A DNA stretch of 64,000 bases, from positions 2,389,001 through 2,453,000 of the forward strand of contig SMMW01000521.1 of assembly GCA_004794655.1 (NCBI GenBank), read 5' to 3'. Below are positions 1 through 13,097 of the stretch, in pieces (within the stretch, counting starts at the first letter, position 1; every line of letters begins with the position of its first letter). The notes under the pieces are model-generated. The model worked only from the letters and a program-made list of their open reading frames with translations. It was not told the origin of the DNA and did not search any database. A program made the position numbers and the translations under genes. The stretch comes from Marisa cornuarietis. Its lineage: Eukaryota; Mollusca; Gastropoda; Architaenioglossa; Ampullariidae.

Positions 1-997
1 AGAACGTTCTTGCAGGTGATAGCCTTTATTATTCAAGTAATTGTAACACTCGCACAATACATAAAGTTGGTTCCGTCGTGAGATGTTAATAATATCAAGT
101 ACACTGCTGTAAAGTTCATTTTTCTTGTTTTTGTCTAAACGAAAGGCAGATTTATCATTAACGGTGCACGTGTTTTTAGTGCAGCCGCCAATATGTTTCT
201 CGCGTTGAACATTGTCTTCCCTAACATACCATACAATCATATCAGTGCACTGACCGCATGTTAACTGTACAGGGGTGTGTTCATACACGTACATCGGTCC
301 TGGTGAACAGCGTTGGATACTGAGAACTGTAAAATGACCAATGATCATATTAAACTCACATCACTGTGCACCAACGGAATTCGAAGGTAAACATTGGCTT
401 GTTTAATTTTCAATAAATGATGGACAATCTATAAAAATAGTAACAAGATTGTATGTAGTAATTTAAAGTAATGCAGATTAAAGAGGACTGTTCAACTTCG
501 AACCTACTCTAGGAATAATAGCACTTACTTTTATTCGATATTTTAACAATAGTCCTATAAAGATATATTTTTTAAAACCTTAAATGACATGTCGACATCC
601 TTATTTTAAAATAACTTAGTATAACTTATCTCAAAGTCTGTGTAAATTTTCATCTTATAAACATCTTGCATTGTGTTTGCTAACTTCACATCTATAATAG
701 AATTAACAATGCAATACAACACTTACATACTTGTCAATGTCTGAAACCAAAACAGGAAGGATAAATGAATGTACTAAAAGTTTCCTTCTATTTCGCCAGA
801 TTGAGCTAAGATATCCTCTCAGCATTTCTTCTAAGCACAGACACGTACAAAGTTCATAAATCTTTATCGTAATTCATTTGTTTTAATAACATGATACTAA
901 CATTATATTCAAAATAATAATAAACAGTTCAGGTACCTGAACAACCCTTTTCAGTAAGTAGAAGAACACCGTATACTGTCCACAGTATGTGTGTCAT
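1..997 (-). CDS. IgSF transmembrane receptor, paralogue 1 (5' part only, cut by left edge)
   Basis: Exon 1 (937-997) starts at ATG 997 and encodes a signal peptide beginning MTHILWTVYGVLLL. It ends in phase 1 at a TCAG|GTACCT donor. Exon 2 begins at 326 after a ...TTTTACAG acceptor and runs off the left edge. It encodes a V-like Ig domain with the same landmarks as paralogue 3: RCSPG, LTCGQC, a WYV tryptophan region, GGCTKN, DKSAFRL and LYVLCECY. Exon 1 is 61 bp long, exactly as in paralogues 2 and 3, which supports the start and donor. The domain sequence and both flanks are closest to paralogue 3 (33754-34959), so this is probably its recent duplicate. By analogy it should continue into Ig2, Ig3, Ig4, TM and a tyrosine-rich tail beyond the window. 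That it is a cell-surface immune-type receptor is inference. Confidence 0.8.
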
Positions 998-3900
998 CTT
1001 TTCTCTAACACTTTGCTATCACACGGGTTTGCTTTTTACATCAAGGAAGTGACCAGACAGCTAGTAGTCGATGCTCTGACAAAAGTCGAACCGCACACTG
1101 CAGTACGTGTATAAAGAATATTTGAGACCATTTTATCTTCCGACACTCAGTGAGATAGACTCAATCACTTCCTCTGTTTGTGAAACTCTGGCGAATAAAT
1201 ATGTTAACATCAGTAGAAAGAAAATTATTGCGCAATTAAAGTAGTGCATTATTTTTTATATTCTGTAAGCCTGCTTATAAAGAAGTACATCAAAGCATAC
1301 CTATACACTACTGTAGATATTTGTAAAGTTTATTTTGTTTTTATGCAATGACGTGAATTATTTGTTTCTGCTTTTTTTTCCTTTTGATGCGCGTATGTTC
1401 ACCGCTACACGAGCGCGCGGGGAGTTAGTCTGACGGTGTGTGGGCTGTTTCCTTGGAAGATTAACTTAATGTTGTTGAATGCCTTAAATGTCAGAAAGAT
1501 CAAACTGTCTTATTTTGACATTTGTAAATGTGTGGAGTTTGATGGTTGAAAAGATTAAAAGTTTTATTTACAAGCCTGTCGTTTGCATGTACAGCTCATG
1601 TATATATATATATATATCCCTCTCATTCTGTTACTCTCTCTCTCTCTCTCACGGGCACAAGCACACAGCCTCCACTCACTCACCCCCGTACACACACACC
1701 AAACCACACACGCATACACTCGCTTGCGAGCACTCACGCGCAGTCTCTCTCTCTTTCTCTCATTTCCACATAATCAGGCTTATTTAGGTTTTAACCCATG
1801 TTATTTTTCTAAGGGAAGTAATTTTTATGACACAAAAGAAAAACTGTTTCTTCTTCTGAAATATTTGCATCCAGTAAATCACAAGCACCGTAGAAATTTC
1901 TTTCCATCTTTCCTTCTCGCTCTTTCTTTCTTTGTACTTTTCTTTTTTCTCTCACTTTCTGTCTCGTCGTAGACTGTTGTTTCACAGCAAGTTGTAAGTT
2001 CCCTCAGAACGGTAACCAGTCGATTCGACTAGGGTTAGTTCGACGTCTATAGGACACAAGAAATGCTATAAGATTCGGGCCGCTTCATGACAGCCTGCCT
2101 CCTCGCAACTCTCACATCAACTTTCGTTATAAGGTGCATCGGGGAGGGGGGTTGTCTTATGTTGTACCCGCCTTACGTGTGGTTGCACCCCAGTACGGCG
2201 CTGCACGGGTTTCCATTAATTTGTTCATTCTACAGGGAGGTTTTTTGTATGTGTTATCTTGACATTATTTTGGCAGTGTTCGTCATTTCTTCTTCTCTCT
2301 GACAATTTTCTTCCATCTTTAATAAACGCGTGTTATTTTACTCATCCCACGTGTGCGCGTCAATTTTTAAACTTAGGGACGGTTGGATGCGTCGCGGCAT
2401 CGGGCGTTTGAGTGTTTGTTGAGTCTGTGTGACAATTAGCACCATTTACATGATAGATTTAAATCGTTTTTTAACATTCAAATCACTTCAATTTTTTCTC
2501 CATTTCATGCGTCCCTAGCATTTCATGTGTCCTATAGATGACTCGACCGTTAGACGAACCGACCTTAGTCAAAACGACCGAGAACCCTCAGAATCACCCA
2601 CTCACACACAATCTCTCATTCTCCCTCTCTCTCACGGACACACACACACACACACACACGCACACACACACACACACACACACATTTACATGGGTATATA
2701 CACGTTTTGACTATATGTAAATCAACACAGTGTTTCACGCCAGACGTAAAGGAGCTAATAGTTTATTTCTCGTTTATGGTTCAAATTTACATTCTCACAC
2801 GCCCAATGAGAAAGCCCTGGCTGACGCACTAGCCGCCCACGAACTTCCTTGTCAGAGTTAAATCACTTCCATCCTCACTTGTTACAAAGATAAGAAAGAA
2901 AAGATTGAGATGTTGGGGTAAGTAAGGAATGTACAGACGCTTCTGGTAGGGGGTGTGAGATGCTAAGGAGGTGTGAGCTGAATTACGTGCCTTAGTTTAC
3001 CTTTACAACCGTGCATATTTCTGAGAGAGAGAGAGAGAGAAAGAGATAGAAAGAGAAAGTAGCAAATGGAGAGACAAAGAAGCAAAGAAGAGAAGTAGAG
3101 GGGATGGTTAATGAGATGTGATTGCGTTTATACCAAATGCTAATGTGTGGCAGCCTACCCTACCGTAAGACAGAATCAAAATCGCAATCACTTCACTAAA
3201 TAAGCCACTGACAAGTTTCCAGGGGGGGTTAACACTATTCCATCAAAGATATGAACACAAATTATATAGTAGGCCATTTGGATTTTCATCAACACACGCC
3301 TGTGTTTAATTAATTTTAGGCTGCTTTTTTATATTCCCCATAGAAAATCTACGGTCTCTCTCATATATGCACTATTTTTCAGCACTGTCAACGTATAGGG
3401 ATGAATGCGCTGATGACTCTATATTCAAGGGAGATAACATATTCTGACAGTTAACAGTAATTGCTAGGCATGTAAGAGTTCTCCCTCCTTTATACTTTAC
3501 TTAGTCATTACCTAAACGTGAAAAAGTGGAGAAATATAATATTTAATGTGATAAATAAAATAATGTGGTATCACTGGCTAAAGTAACGTCGTCTATGCGC
3601 CTAAAAAAATCTGTATTGTTGTTCAAATACACAGGCACATAACTTCGAAAAGAAGAATGTTAGTCCTTGTTCTGTAATTCAATCATTCTAATAATTCGTT
3701 CTAATTTAACAAAATAATTAGCAAATTTACCCTTTTTCTTTTCAAAAACAATAGTTAAGATGATGCGTTAAAGTGTTTTACAACAATATTTTGGGGCTTT
3801 TTAAGATACTACATGGAAGCAGAAGTAAAAAAAAATTGAAGACACATACAGGCACTTCAGTTGATAATAATAATGACCATAAAGCACTGATATACTTAGC

Positions 3901-4762
3901 ATTGATTTAAACTAGCAGCCTGTCATAGGACATTTTTCAATCTGAAAGCAAATCATACAGTGTTCAATATCTGTCTTCTTTTAATTCCACTTATTCTATT
4001 GAGTATTTTTCTTTTTTTCTTGATACACTTTCACATCATTTACACGTCTTTTTACAATGATAAAATAATGTTATAACTGTGACAAAGCTAGGTACCTATC
4101 AGCAACTTTCTATCGCCATGTCTCTCTCTTAAAACACGCTTACGCACAAGTGAACATAAGCACAACACTAATATACATAAAGAAATGGTAATGCAGTTTT
4201 AAAACAAATTATTAAATAAAACCACACTTTACAATGAATACAAACAAAGGTTTTAAACTTATTTTGAAGCCTTCAAAGCACACCAAAATAAGGTGCAACC
4301 AAAGAATAACTGATGGCTAAAACATCTTTATCCGCCATTAAATACATTCATGAACCTTTGTGTCTTTTATTGTTGTGTCTCTTCTACATAATGTAAGATA
4401 AGCAGAAAGAAAGGTCAATAAGAATTCGCCTATCTGTCTGATGTTCTACCTGACACACACATTTTATACATTACAAAAAATGTTTTATTCATCAAACATT
4501 GAAGTCTCATCAAACTTCCATGTCTTTTGGCTCATTAATATCTTTTTAACAAAACTGTATATTTTCATCTTGTTCATGGAGTGGATATATTTATATGAAA
4601 TATAGCAACAGCATTGGCAATGAAATCTTCAATCTCTACAGTATGTTTCACGCATCCGAATGTCTAAGGAAGTAGCCTCTACACTAGGCTACATGAGGCC
4701 GGACAACTTCCAGGTCTTGACATACTGTACTTTGCACAGGGCAGCACACATGATGAAAAATG
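998..4762. other. Intergenic flank: 5' flank of paralogue 1 and 3' flank of paralogue 2, segmentally duplicated
   Basis: No gene was found here. Nearest paralogue 1 is its promoter-proximal region, followed by TA, CT and CA microsatellites (about 1600-1660, 1745-1765, 2638-2684) and GA-rich DNA (3022-3060). From about 4080 to 4600 is the probable 3' UTR side of paralogue 2. The whole stretch aligns by eye with about 34960-38260: the ACGGGTTTGC block, the 'tttatttctcgt(t/a)tatgg' block, the AACACGCTTACG/ACACAAG block and the 'gcctatctgtctgatgttct' block occur in the same order. A partial third copy lies at about 10660-12810. ORFs in this stretch come from the low-complexity tracts. Confidence 0.6.
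1158..1194 (-). promoter_or_regulatory. Conserved ETS-like promoter block upstream of paralogue 1
   Basis: On the minus strand the block reads GTTTCAC, a short spacer, then GAGGAAGTGA (core at 1166-1174). It lies about 170 bp upstream of the ATG. The same arrangement recurs at 160-187 bp upstream of paralogues 2, 3 and 4. GAGGAAGTG is the textbook ETS-family (PU.1-type) core. Function is inferred from conservation and position only. Confidence 0.45.
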
Positions 4763-7700
4763 TCATTTGAGATCAAGACGACTGTAGTTATTGTCGTGGT
4801 CCTCATGTCGAAAAGAATTCACTTGAAACTGTAAACTATTGTAATCGTCTTCTGAATTTTCTGCTGCAGAATCTACCTGTTTAAACATGTGTTACTTATG
4901 TGAAAAAAACAAAAAAAACAAATATACACCAGGCAGTTCTACAAGCACTTAAAAAAGCTAAACAATAACATCTCCATTAAATATAACATTTATACAAAAC
5001 AAGTACGCACTTGGTTATCTCTACCTTTGTAAGAAGAGGTCGTGATTGTATGTAAATAATATATATATATAAAATAAAGTCATTAATTATAATCATTTCT
5101 ATGACTCCACTGGACAAATCATACTTTTGGATCAGGTTTCGTACTGCAAAACCATGGTCTCCAATGATCATCATTCACACCAAACCCAGATCCAGTTGGG
5201 AGGTCAGTGACATTCACATAGCAAGTTCCTGCAGTTAAAAAGAAATTGAATTAAAAAAGAAAATAAAATAATGGACGAAACATGCGGCAATGCTCTAAAC
5301 AGTCCATTAGTAAAGTCTCTGACCTACTCGCTTTGTTTGAGTCGACAATACTATCAAAAGAATGTTGGTACAAGTAAAACTATGCACGTTAACTCCACTT
5401 TTGAGATTATATATGTTCTAGCTTAATTTCCGAATGGGTGGATTGTGAATCAGCTTTACGCTGCCTTTACTGATGGAATATTTATTTGGGTAGTTGAACG
5501 TTTAATCTTTGTCTGCCATGTTTGGATGTGTAGTCAATGAAGAACTAAAAGAAACACTGAGAGACACCAGCGTAGTGCCCTCGTATCACTTGCACCCCGT
5601 TTCACAGTCTCACCACATCTCGAAATTCCAAGACATTGTTAACATTTATTTATATAACTATGTTGTACAAATTTCACAGTTGATGTTTGTACTAGTGCAA
5701 ATCCAAGATTTCATTTTTGTTCTTATATTTTGTTCTTTTTTCAAAAATACATTTATAGATATATACACACAACAGCAGGGTGACATTTTACCTGTTTCAT
5801 TGTTGACTATATTTTTGGCTTTTCTGGTGAATTTTGATGTTATTCTCGACTGAAAAGCTTTTCTGTATTTATTCGGCTGTTGAGCTGCTGTAGAAGCCTG
5901 AGGAGACTGACTGCTTTCCGCTCCATGAACATCGTTCCTAATTGTCTCATGCAACGTGACATACTCATCTTCACCGTGATGTTCTGTTGCTGTACCGACG
6001 ATGGTGTACAAGTCACCTGATGGCGCAGCATAGCGTACAACCCGAGTCGGTGTCTTGCGACGTCTGATGACTACATACATTTGGAAAATATTGTGATTCA
6101 AGCAAATAATTTAGGAGCACTTTATGCAACATTTTAATTTTTTGCGAGGTTCTTTCTCAGTTTTGTGTCTTTCTAGATATTCTCTGCATATCTATTATAA
6201 TAAAATATTAAAGAAGGTTAATCTATCCCATGTAGTGGTAGGACATCCCTTAATACCAACATATAATTAAAGATTGCCTTTAATTGCTTTTGGCTCTCAC
6301 ATTATGATTCTCGAATCCTACCACAAAGAAAAAAGAATGTAATCATAAAAACGTTCTTTAATCATAAACTAGTAAAATAAACTCACCTGCTATTTTTACA
6401 TAAAATTATGATTACATCAAATGGTCTAATGAAAGACGTTACACGAAAAAATATCAACAATAATGAACAACATCCCCGGCGCGCCAAGTGTATTGGCAAT
6501 GTGTTTAGTGATGTTTTACGATTGCAAGAAATGATACCCTATAAGTTGACAGCGAGTGTGCACGACTTTTGCCGGTGGGTGGCAAAATTGAAATAATTAT
6601 AAATCGGGCTATTCTGCAAAGAATTTTTTCTGTCTTTCATCTGCTGTTTTCTATTCAGCCAATTCCCAAATGCTTAAGGCTTCAAAAATAACCCAAAATA
6701 TTATTCTTTCTTTAAGATACTCGAGTGCAGCTGATGTTACATATGGCGAGCTGGCTCATATCCACAGAAAATGTGCGTGTGCTTCAGGGAAACTTTCAAC
6801 AGTCTTCGCCTTTTCTCTGACGAGCGCTTTACCGCTAATCCGCCGTACGTCCCAAATGAAGATTATAATAAAAGTCAGTAAATTCTTTCCGATTCAAGCG
6901 ATCTGACAGTTCGGCCGAAACAAAATAAGCGGAAGAAACACACATTTACTTCCACAGAGCTTCATATGACATTAGCAACACATTTTTGCTTTCTACAAAA
7001 ACTTGCCTAACAATTGATGGCTAAGGTAGACAAAATCAAAATCATATTTATTCGTTTACGCGTATTTTGTTTATACATAACTTAACCACACGATTATTAT
7101 TGTTATTATTATACATTGGAATATTTATGCAAAATCCTTGTTTTTATATACAAAATGTAAACATGCTAACCTATTCGTCGCTTGACGATGGATCCAATGA
7201 TGACTGGTGCAATGACAGCCAAGATGACCGCTGCAGCAGCAATTCCATAAATTACTCCAGTACTGTGAGTCTGTGCGTTGCCTGCACAAAGTACAGAATG
7301 GACTTACTCTTGGACAGAAATCTGGTTTACTTTGACGTTTTGTGTTTGCAATATACTTTTAATGGGAAAAAGACAAAATTATCTCCATAGTTGTTAATTG
7401 ACTACCCTTTCGTAAACTGTAGCTATTAATAACTGAACTATCTACATTGTAAAAGTTTATACGTAACATGTATGACAATTACCAGTAAATTACATAACAT
7501 TTACAAAAGATTTAAATTTAACAAACTGGTCTCCGAAATAAGAAAGTGTTTTATGCTTTAAATAACATTTTATTCCGCTTGCCATTAAAGTCGAACATTT
7601 TTTTTTTTTGCATAGCTTGATTTTTTTTAAACTCTTGAGTGCAATCAATTTTCACCTCTGGATGCTCCATCAACATTATTATATTATTCCTTATTTTTTC

Positions 7701-9675
7701 GCTACGACTTTACCAATGTAAAGAGTCTTTGAGAAATGATCCGCTGGGTGTGCAGACACTCTGATGCTGTAGATATAATCACCCTCATCAACAGGCATAG
7801 CGACCAGAAAAGTGCAGTTAGTTCTTTTGTAAAAACCGAAATCCTGAGTGGCAGATGTCGCTGGTTCTTGTAAATAAACAAGGTCATGTGTGTCATTCTG
7901 CACACAAATATTATTTAAAGAAATTATTAGTTAAAGCGAAATTTTATACTGCTAATAAAAGAAAGTAAAACATCAATTTACACGGATAAAATAAACCTTT
8001 TTTTGCTTGAAAATTTGAAGCTGTTTTGATTTAACAAATACTATCATTACTGCGAATGCTGTTGAAAGAAAAAAAAGCTTTTGTTAACATGGTGCCTCTA
8101 TTAGTTAATAAATGTTAAGTGTGAAACAAACATGTTAGATAAAATCATATTAAATGAAAACATCGATCATACCTTGTAAGTTAAACGCCAATTGCAGATA
8201 AAAGTATTTCGATGAGGCAGCCACTGAAGTGTACAGACCCCATAAACATTCGAGTCTGACAGCTGCACACTGCAGCTCCCAGGAACTATGCTGATTGGAG
8301 CTGACATAGAATCAAAAAGCAGCAGATAACTATGAATAAACATATTATTCTGTGAATCAATAGTAACCGAAACATTGAGACTCAGGTTGCATCGATATAC
8401 TTTCTTCAAGTTGTATGCATTTTAACTTTCTTAGTTTAAAAAAAGACGTTTAACCGTATTGTGACATTTTAAATGCAGGTTATGTTAGTATGGTTCAAAG
8501 TGCACGCTATATTCGCTACTGGCACATACACACGTGTTATCAATTACCCATTATTGTAAAATAGCTGTAACGAAATTTATTTAAAAAAATAATGCCATTA
8601 AGCTTTGGCAATGATTAGAAACGTGTTTACATTTTTTAGTGTGGATAACCTTGAACTAACTTTTGGTTTGTTTAAATAGTAGTTATTTTGAGTGCCGAAT
8701 AAAATAAAAGATACAAGGGAGCAAGAGGCTTGGAACAAAGAAGTAAAACTGTTTTTTTGTTAGCGTCAAGACAAAGAAATGCACAGAGACATCAGACATT
8801 GAGAAGACGTTTTAATGAACTCAATGCAAATTCAAATAAGCCCTCACATGCTCATCATCTTTCGCATCTTTAGCCCACCTTTAATTAGCAGCTTGCACGA
8901 TGCACTGTCTTTGTACTCGTTGTTGAATGCGGAGCAATTGCACGAGACGACTATTGCGTCCATTCTTGAGATGTTGACAATGCGAAGAATACTCTCGAAC
9001 TTATTACCTGTTTTGCTTGCGTTTAAACGAAAGGCAGACTTATCTTGAACTGCACAATATGTTTTAGTGCAGTTGCCGACGTATTTACTGAAATTGTCTT
9101 TGTCATCACCAACATACCAAGCTATCCGGCTGCTACATTGACCACAAGTTACTCTCACAGTTGTGTATTCACGGACGTATCTTTCTCCAGATGAGCAATT
9201 TTTTATATCCAGAGCTGTAAAAATGACCGAATGATGGATTAAAAAATATTGTATGCCAAACACAGACTTAAATTTTTGTTTAATTGCAAATTGTCATATA
9301 CTGTTGTTGAATAAACCACAATCTTTCAAATCGATAAGTTATTTTCTTGTACCTATTCACGTCTGTACAGATATGTATTGACAGAAATATAAACTGATCA
9401 CGTGCATATACATGTTTGTAACCTCGGTATACTTTGTAAATGGCTGTAACCACGAAAGGAATAAAAAACTTTGCTTTGTGACAGCTAACCCATACAACAA
9501 TAGCCCCATATAAATTTTAGTAAAACATAAGCATGTATAACATGTAAGAAATCCAACGTAACGTGTATTTGTTCGATGAAAAATAGTATCAAAAGAATAT
9601 CAGTTTTTAGGTACCTGAACTACCGTTTGCAGTGAGCAGAGCAGCGACGCAGAATATCCACTGTCTGAACTCCAT
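4763..9675 (-). CDS. IgSF transmembrane receptor, paralogue 2 (two-Ig form, complete, 438 aa)
   Basis: Eight exons: 9615-9675, 8879-9214, 8173-8300, 7714-7897, 7171-7281, 5792-6070, 5125-5228, 4763-4876. They total 1317 nt, close in frame, and use GT donors and AG acceptors. Residues 1-20 are a signal peptide (MEFRQWIFCVAALL). Residues 21-132 are a V-like Ig domain (VTCGQC, IAWYV, YVGNCTK, VVSCNC). Residues 133-236 are a second Ig-like domain split over two exons in phase 0. A TM exon follows at 237-273, an uncharged helix ending in VKRR. The tail (274-438) carries DLYTIV, DEYVTL, TCYVNV (TxYxxV), DDYNSL and NNYSRL just before the stop. Exons equivalent to Ig3 and Ig4 of paralogue 3 are missing; Ig2 splices straight to TM in matching phase. 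Probable cell-surface signalling receptor; ligand unknown. Confidence 0.85.
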
Positions 9676-9845
9676 TTATTTATGCTGATACTTTTAAACA
9701 TGACAGTTTTCTAGACACGGGGTTTCATGGAAAGGGGCTAGAATACGATCCTTAAATACTAATTTGGTATCACAGAGTGCAATATGTGTAGAATAATGAA
9801 CTTTAAACTTTGCAGTCACCAACACTCTGTGTAAGATTTTAGTAG

Positions 9846-9880
9846 TTTTCACTTCCTCGTTCTGTGAAACCTTTGGCAAA
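9846..9880 (-). promoter_or_regulatory. ETS/IRF-composite-like element upstream of paralogue 2
   Basis: The minus strand reads GTTTCACAGAACGAGGAAGTGAAAA (two overlapping parts), with the ETS core complementary to 9850-9858, about 175 bp upstream of the ATG. GGAAGTGAAA fits the published ETS-IRF composite pattern GGAANNGAAA. It aligns with the GAGGAAGTGA block of paralogues 1 and 3 and with AGAACAAGGAAGT of paralogue 4. Binding in a mollusc is inference. Confidence 0.45.
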
Positions 9881-10590
9881 TATCTAGGTCAAGAGGTTGT
9901 TAAAGTTCATTCGCACTTCATATAGTGCATGATCTCCCGGACACTTTCTTTCTATTATATGAGTCACGGGGTGATAAGTACAAACATGATTTATCTACAA
10001 ACACGTGTACAGTTAGGTTGTATGTTAAAGTGTGATAACTTATGTCTTAGCAATTTTTGTTGGTTTTTTTTTGCAAGATTGTGGGTACATGGAATGTTGC
10101 TTATTGTTTGAACTGTCATATCACTGCTTTATACCTACAAAGGGAAAGAGATGTTGTTACCTTGTCACTCACTCACTCACTCACTCACTCACTCACTCAC
10201 TCACTCACTCACTCACTGCTGTCGTTTCTCGACTTCCTCTCGTCCGCAAACCTCGAATTAAATATTTCCCCGTCAAACGTCACGTGACGCCAACAAAAAA
10301 GCCAACCAAAACCTTTCTCTTCATCATGTGATCTGTTTTAAGTAATCCTTAAAAACCAACCTTATTATCTGACCCCCCAAAACACTAACATATCCTTAGT
10401 ATAACCCCTATCCATATCCCTATCCCCAAACCAAAACCCCTAACCTTAAACTTTAAATCCTAACCCTAAGCCTAACCCTTAATCCCTAAACCTTAATAGA
10501 CCTACCCCAAAATATAAATCTGAATAAAATCAGACAACTCAAAAATTATCAAACACTATAATGACGGTAGAAAATTCTGCAAATGCGTAA
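9881..10590. repeat. TCAC microsatellite followed by a copy of a dispersed element with telomere-like tract
   Basis: A perfect (TCAC)n array runs from about 10165 to 10219. It is followed by a sequence (about 10220-10350) that matches 33008-33150, sharing TTTCTCGACTTC, CGCAAACCTCGAAT, CGTCACGTGA and TTTCTCTTCATCAT. Next comes a degenerate CCCTAA-rich stretch (about 10390-10500), as in the 32340-33522 copy. No terminal inverted repeats were found at this copy, so it is probably partial. Confidence 0.6.

Positions 10591-10645
<55 letters not shown>
10591..10645. repeat. (CA)n microsatellite
   Basis: Uninterrupted CA dinucleotide run of about 27 units. A companion (GT)n run with one interruption lies at about 10990-11031. 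Confidence 0.95.
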
Positions 10646-10646
<1 letters not shown>

Positions 10647-10659
10647 TTTCAGAGATGCA

Positions 10660-10993
10660 GACATATGTATACAAACATACACACGTTAAGACTATATGTC
10701 AATCAACAGAGTGTTAAACGCCAGAGTTTATTTCTCGTATATGGTTTAAATTTAAATTCTTACACACACAACAAGGAAGCACCGACACGCACTAAACGCT
10801 AACTTCTTTTTCGCGGTTAAATCACTTCTAGCCTCCCTTGTTCCAAATGATAAGAAAAAATAGATTGAGATGTGAATGTACTGAATGTGCAGACGCTTCG
10901 GGTAAGGGGGGGGGGGTAGAGAAATGCTAAGAAGATGTGAGATGAATTTAGTTTCTTTGTTTACATTTACTGCCGTGCATATTTCTCCGTGTG

Positions 10994-11028
<35 letters not shown>

Positions 11029-12810
11029 GTGCGAACCTTTTTGGAGAAAGAATAGTAAAGAAAAAGAAGTAAACAAGAGGAAGAAAGGGGATGGTTAAAG
11101 CGATTTACTTAGACAATAAATGCCACTGTGTGGTAGCCTAACCTACCATTAGAAAGAGAATCAGAATCAGAAACAGTTCTCTAAAAAGGCCATCGAGCTA
11201 TTTCAAGGGGTAGTAATACAAATCCATCAAAGATATAAGCAAAAGTTGTATAGTAAGCATTTGGATTGTCATCAAAACGATGGCATAAACACTTATACTT
11301 AACAGCAGCTCTTGCGACATTGCGACACAACATCCAGAGAGTATCTAGTGTTCTCACAGTACACTTACACAATCCTCGCCTTCGCTTTGCCTCTACGCTA
11401 CCGGAAGCTAAGGTGGAAGATGTTAAGTATAGCGAGCAAATTCTTTCCCATCAATCCCAGCTTAAAGATGTGGTTGTAACAACGTAAACGAAACCTACGC
11501 GATCCTATTTGCACACAGAGCCGGCGCTAGGAGTGGTGGGGGGGGGGAGGCGGGTAGGGCGACCCCCAAGGCCCCGCGCCAGTTGGGTTCCCCACAACAG
11601 CAAGTGCCATGTCGGGATGAGACAGTCCGTAATTTGCTTTTCCTTTTCAGCGGAGTAAATTTTCTTGCCCGTTATCGTGTTTTTCTGTTTTTTTTTAATA
11701 TTTGGTTACTATTTTTAATATCGATATATCACACAAAAATATAGGGTTAAGAATAGTTGTACATTCCTGGGAACATCTGACTTCTTTTGTTTGTATGCAC
11801 TATTTTTTAAGCGCTGCATCCATTTCGCGATTAATGTGAAAAGTGGTTCTGAATCAAGCGAGAAAACCTTTTTAATCCTGTTCAATAATTGATAAGCTTG
11901 TAAGAGTTCTGCCGCTTTTATACTTTACGGAGTCATTAATCACAACTAAAAGATTGGGTGGATATAACTATACAAGACGATGTTACCAGGTAAACTCATG
12001 TTTTATGTGCCCCAAGAAAAAAGTTGTCTTGTAGTTCACCTGCGCAGCAATATAACTGCACACAAAGTGAAATTTATTGTGTTCCAATAATTCTATTAAT
12101 ACGCTTATTCTAAAAATAATTTAAAACAAAATTAAGCACGCTTTTAATTTTTAGAAATGATTGTGCAAATAATGCTTAAGATTATTAGACAACAGTGTTG
12201 TTATTAAGATTATTTTGATCTGACATAAACACAGTGCTCATAATACACAAATAATACTCACACAGGCACATCAATTAACAATGATAATAAATATAAATGA
12301 CTAAGACATAGAATAGCACCTTTCACTATATACTGCATGTACTGCATGTACTGCATGTCAATGAATATTGTTTAACGACTGGATTTTAGTTTAATGTTGA
12401 CGATTTTCTCCTACGGGCATGTCTTTTATATTCTTTTTCACTTCAAGTAATTTTCTTCCTTTTTTAAGGACTATACGCTTGTGAACTGTCAGCCAAAGCT
12501 GGTTTTATGGTAAAAGAGCATATACAGAGCAGTAATTACTTTTTGTATTTATGGTAAAGAGCATACACTGAGCAGTAATCAATTTTTGTAATTATGTCCT
12601 GACACGACACTAAAGACGTGTATGGCTAGAAATAAACGTCCCCATAAATCGGTATTTAAGAAATGAATATAATATTAGAAATCAACAAACATTATTGACT
12701 GTACCTCAAAACTTATTGCGATAAATCTGCCATTTCCATAAAGTTCACTGATTGCACGCGTTTTTGAAGCCTTTGCTGTCAAGGCTAGAGCTTCACCAAA
12801 ATAATTCGAT
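10660..12810. other. Third partial copy of the duplicated receptor 5' flank
   Basis: No gene was found. The order of landmarks repeats that of 2690-4300 and 36000-37950: 'actatatgt(c/a)aatcaacac/gag', 'agtttatttctcgtatatgg', 'ttgagatg...gcagacgcttc(g)gg', the GT or GA tract, 'tgtgtggtagccta', 'tgttgacgatttt', and a final CACCAAAATAA segment. At about 12810 the similarity stops, where the 3' end of another receptor would be expected. Instead, unrelated sequence leads to the fibrinogen-domain gene. This suggests that a receptor copy once adjoined here and was lost or displaced. Confidence 0.5.
11514..11625. mobile_element. Possible hAT-type transposon terminal fragment
   Basis: The G-rich block begins CAGAGCCGGCGCTAGG, followed by a poly-G stretch and GCGACCCCCAAGGCCCCGCG. 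CAGNGCCGGC-like ends are common in hAT superfamily elements. The base composition differs sharply from the AT-rich flanks. I saw no opposite end or transposase, so this is a tentative fragment call. Confidence 0.3.
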
Positions 12811-13097
12811 GAACAGTCTCCTAGCAGGCGCGGTTAGAAATGTTGTTATTGGCTTTTACCTTCCCATTATCATTGTCCCTTCCTCCACTGTTGTTATTAT
12901 GCGTTACCTCATCATTTTTTCTGTCCCCTCACCCGTTGTTATTTTGTGTTTAGTGGAGCTCTTACCGAGTCACTCTTTACGCGTGCAGTGTGATGTTATG
13001 AGTACTGTGTATGAATGTTATGTGGAGTGGGATGTAGAAGTGAGGTAATATACCTGTTGTGTGTGAGTGTTACGTGCAGTGTGAATAGTGATGGAGA

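Noticed and set aside
7067..7390. 107-residue plus-strand ORF
   Set aside because: Antisense of the paralogue 2 TM exon; no domain or codon signal of its own.
10390..10500. True telomere or chromosome end
   Set aside because: CCCTAA-like units are degenerate, short and inside a dispersed repeat, with genes on both sides.
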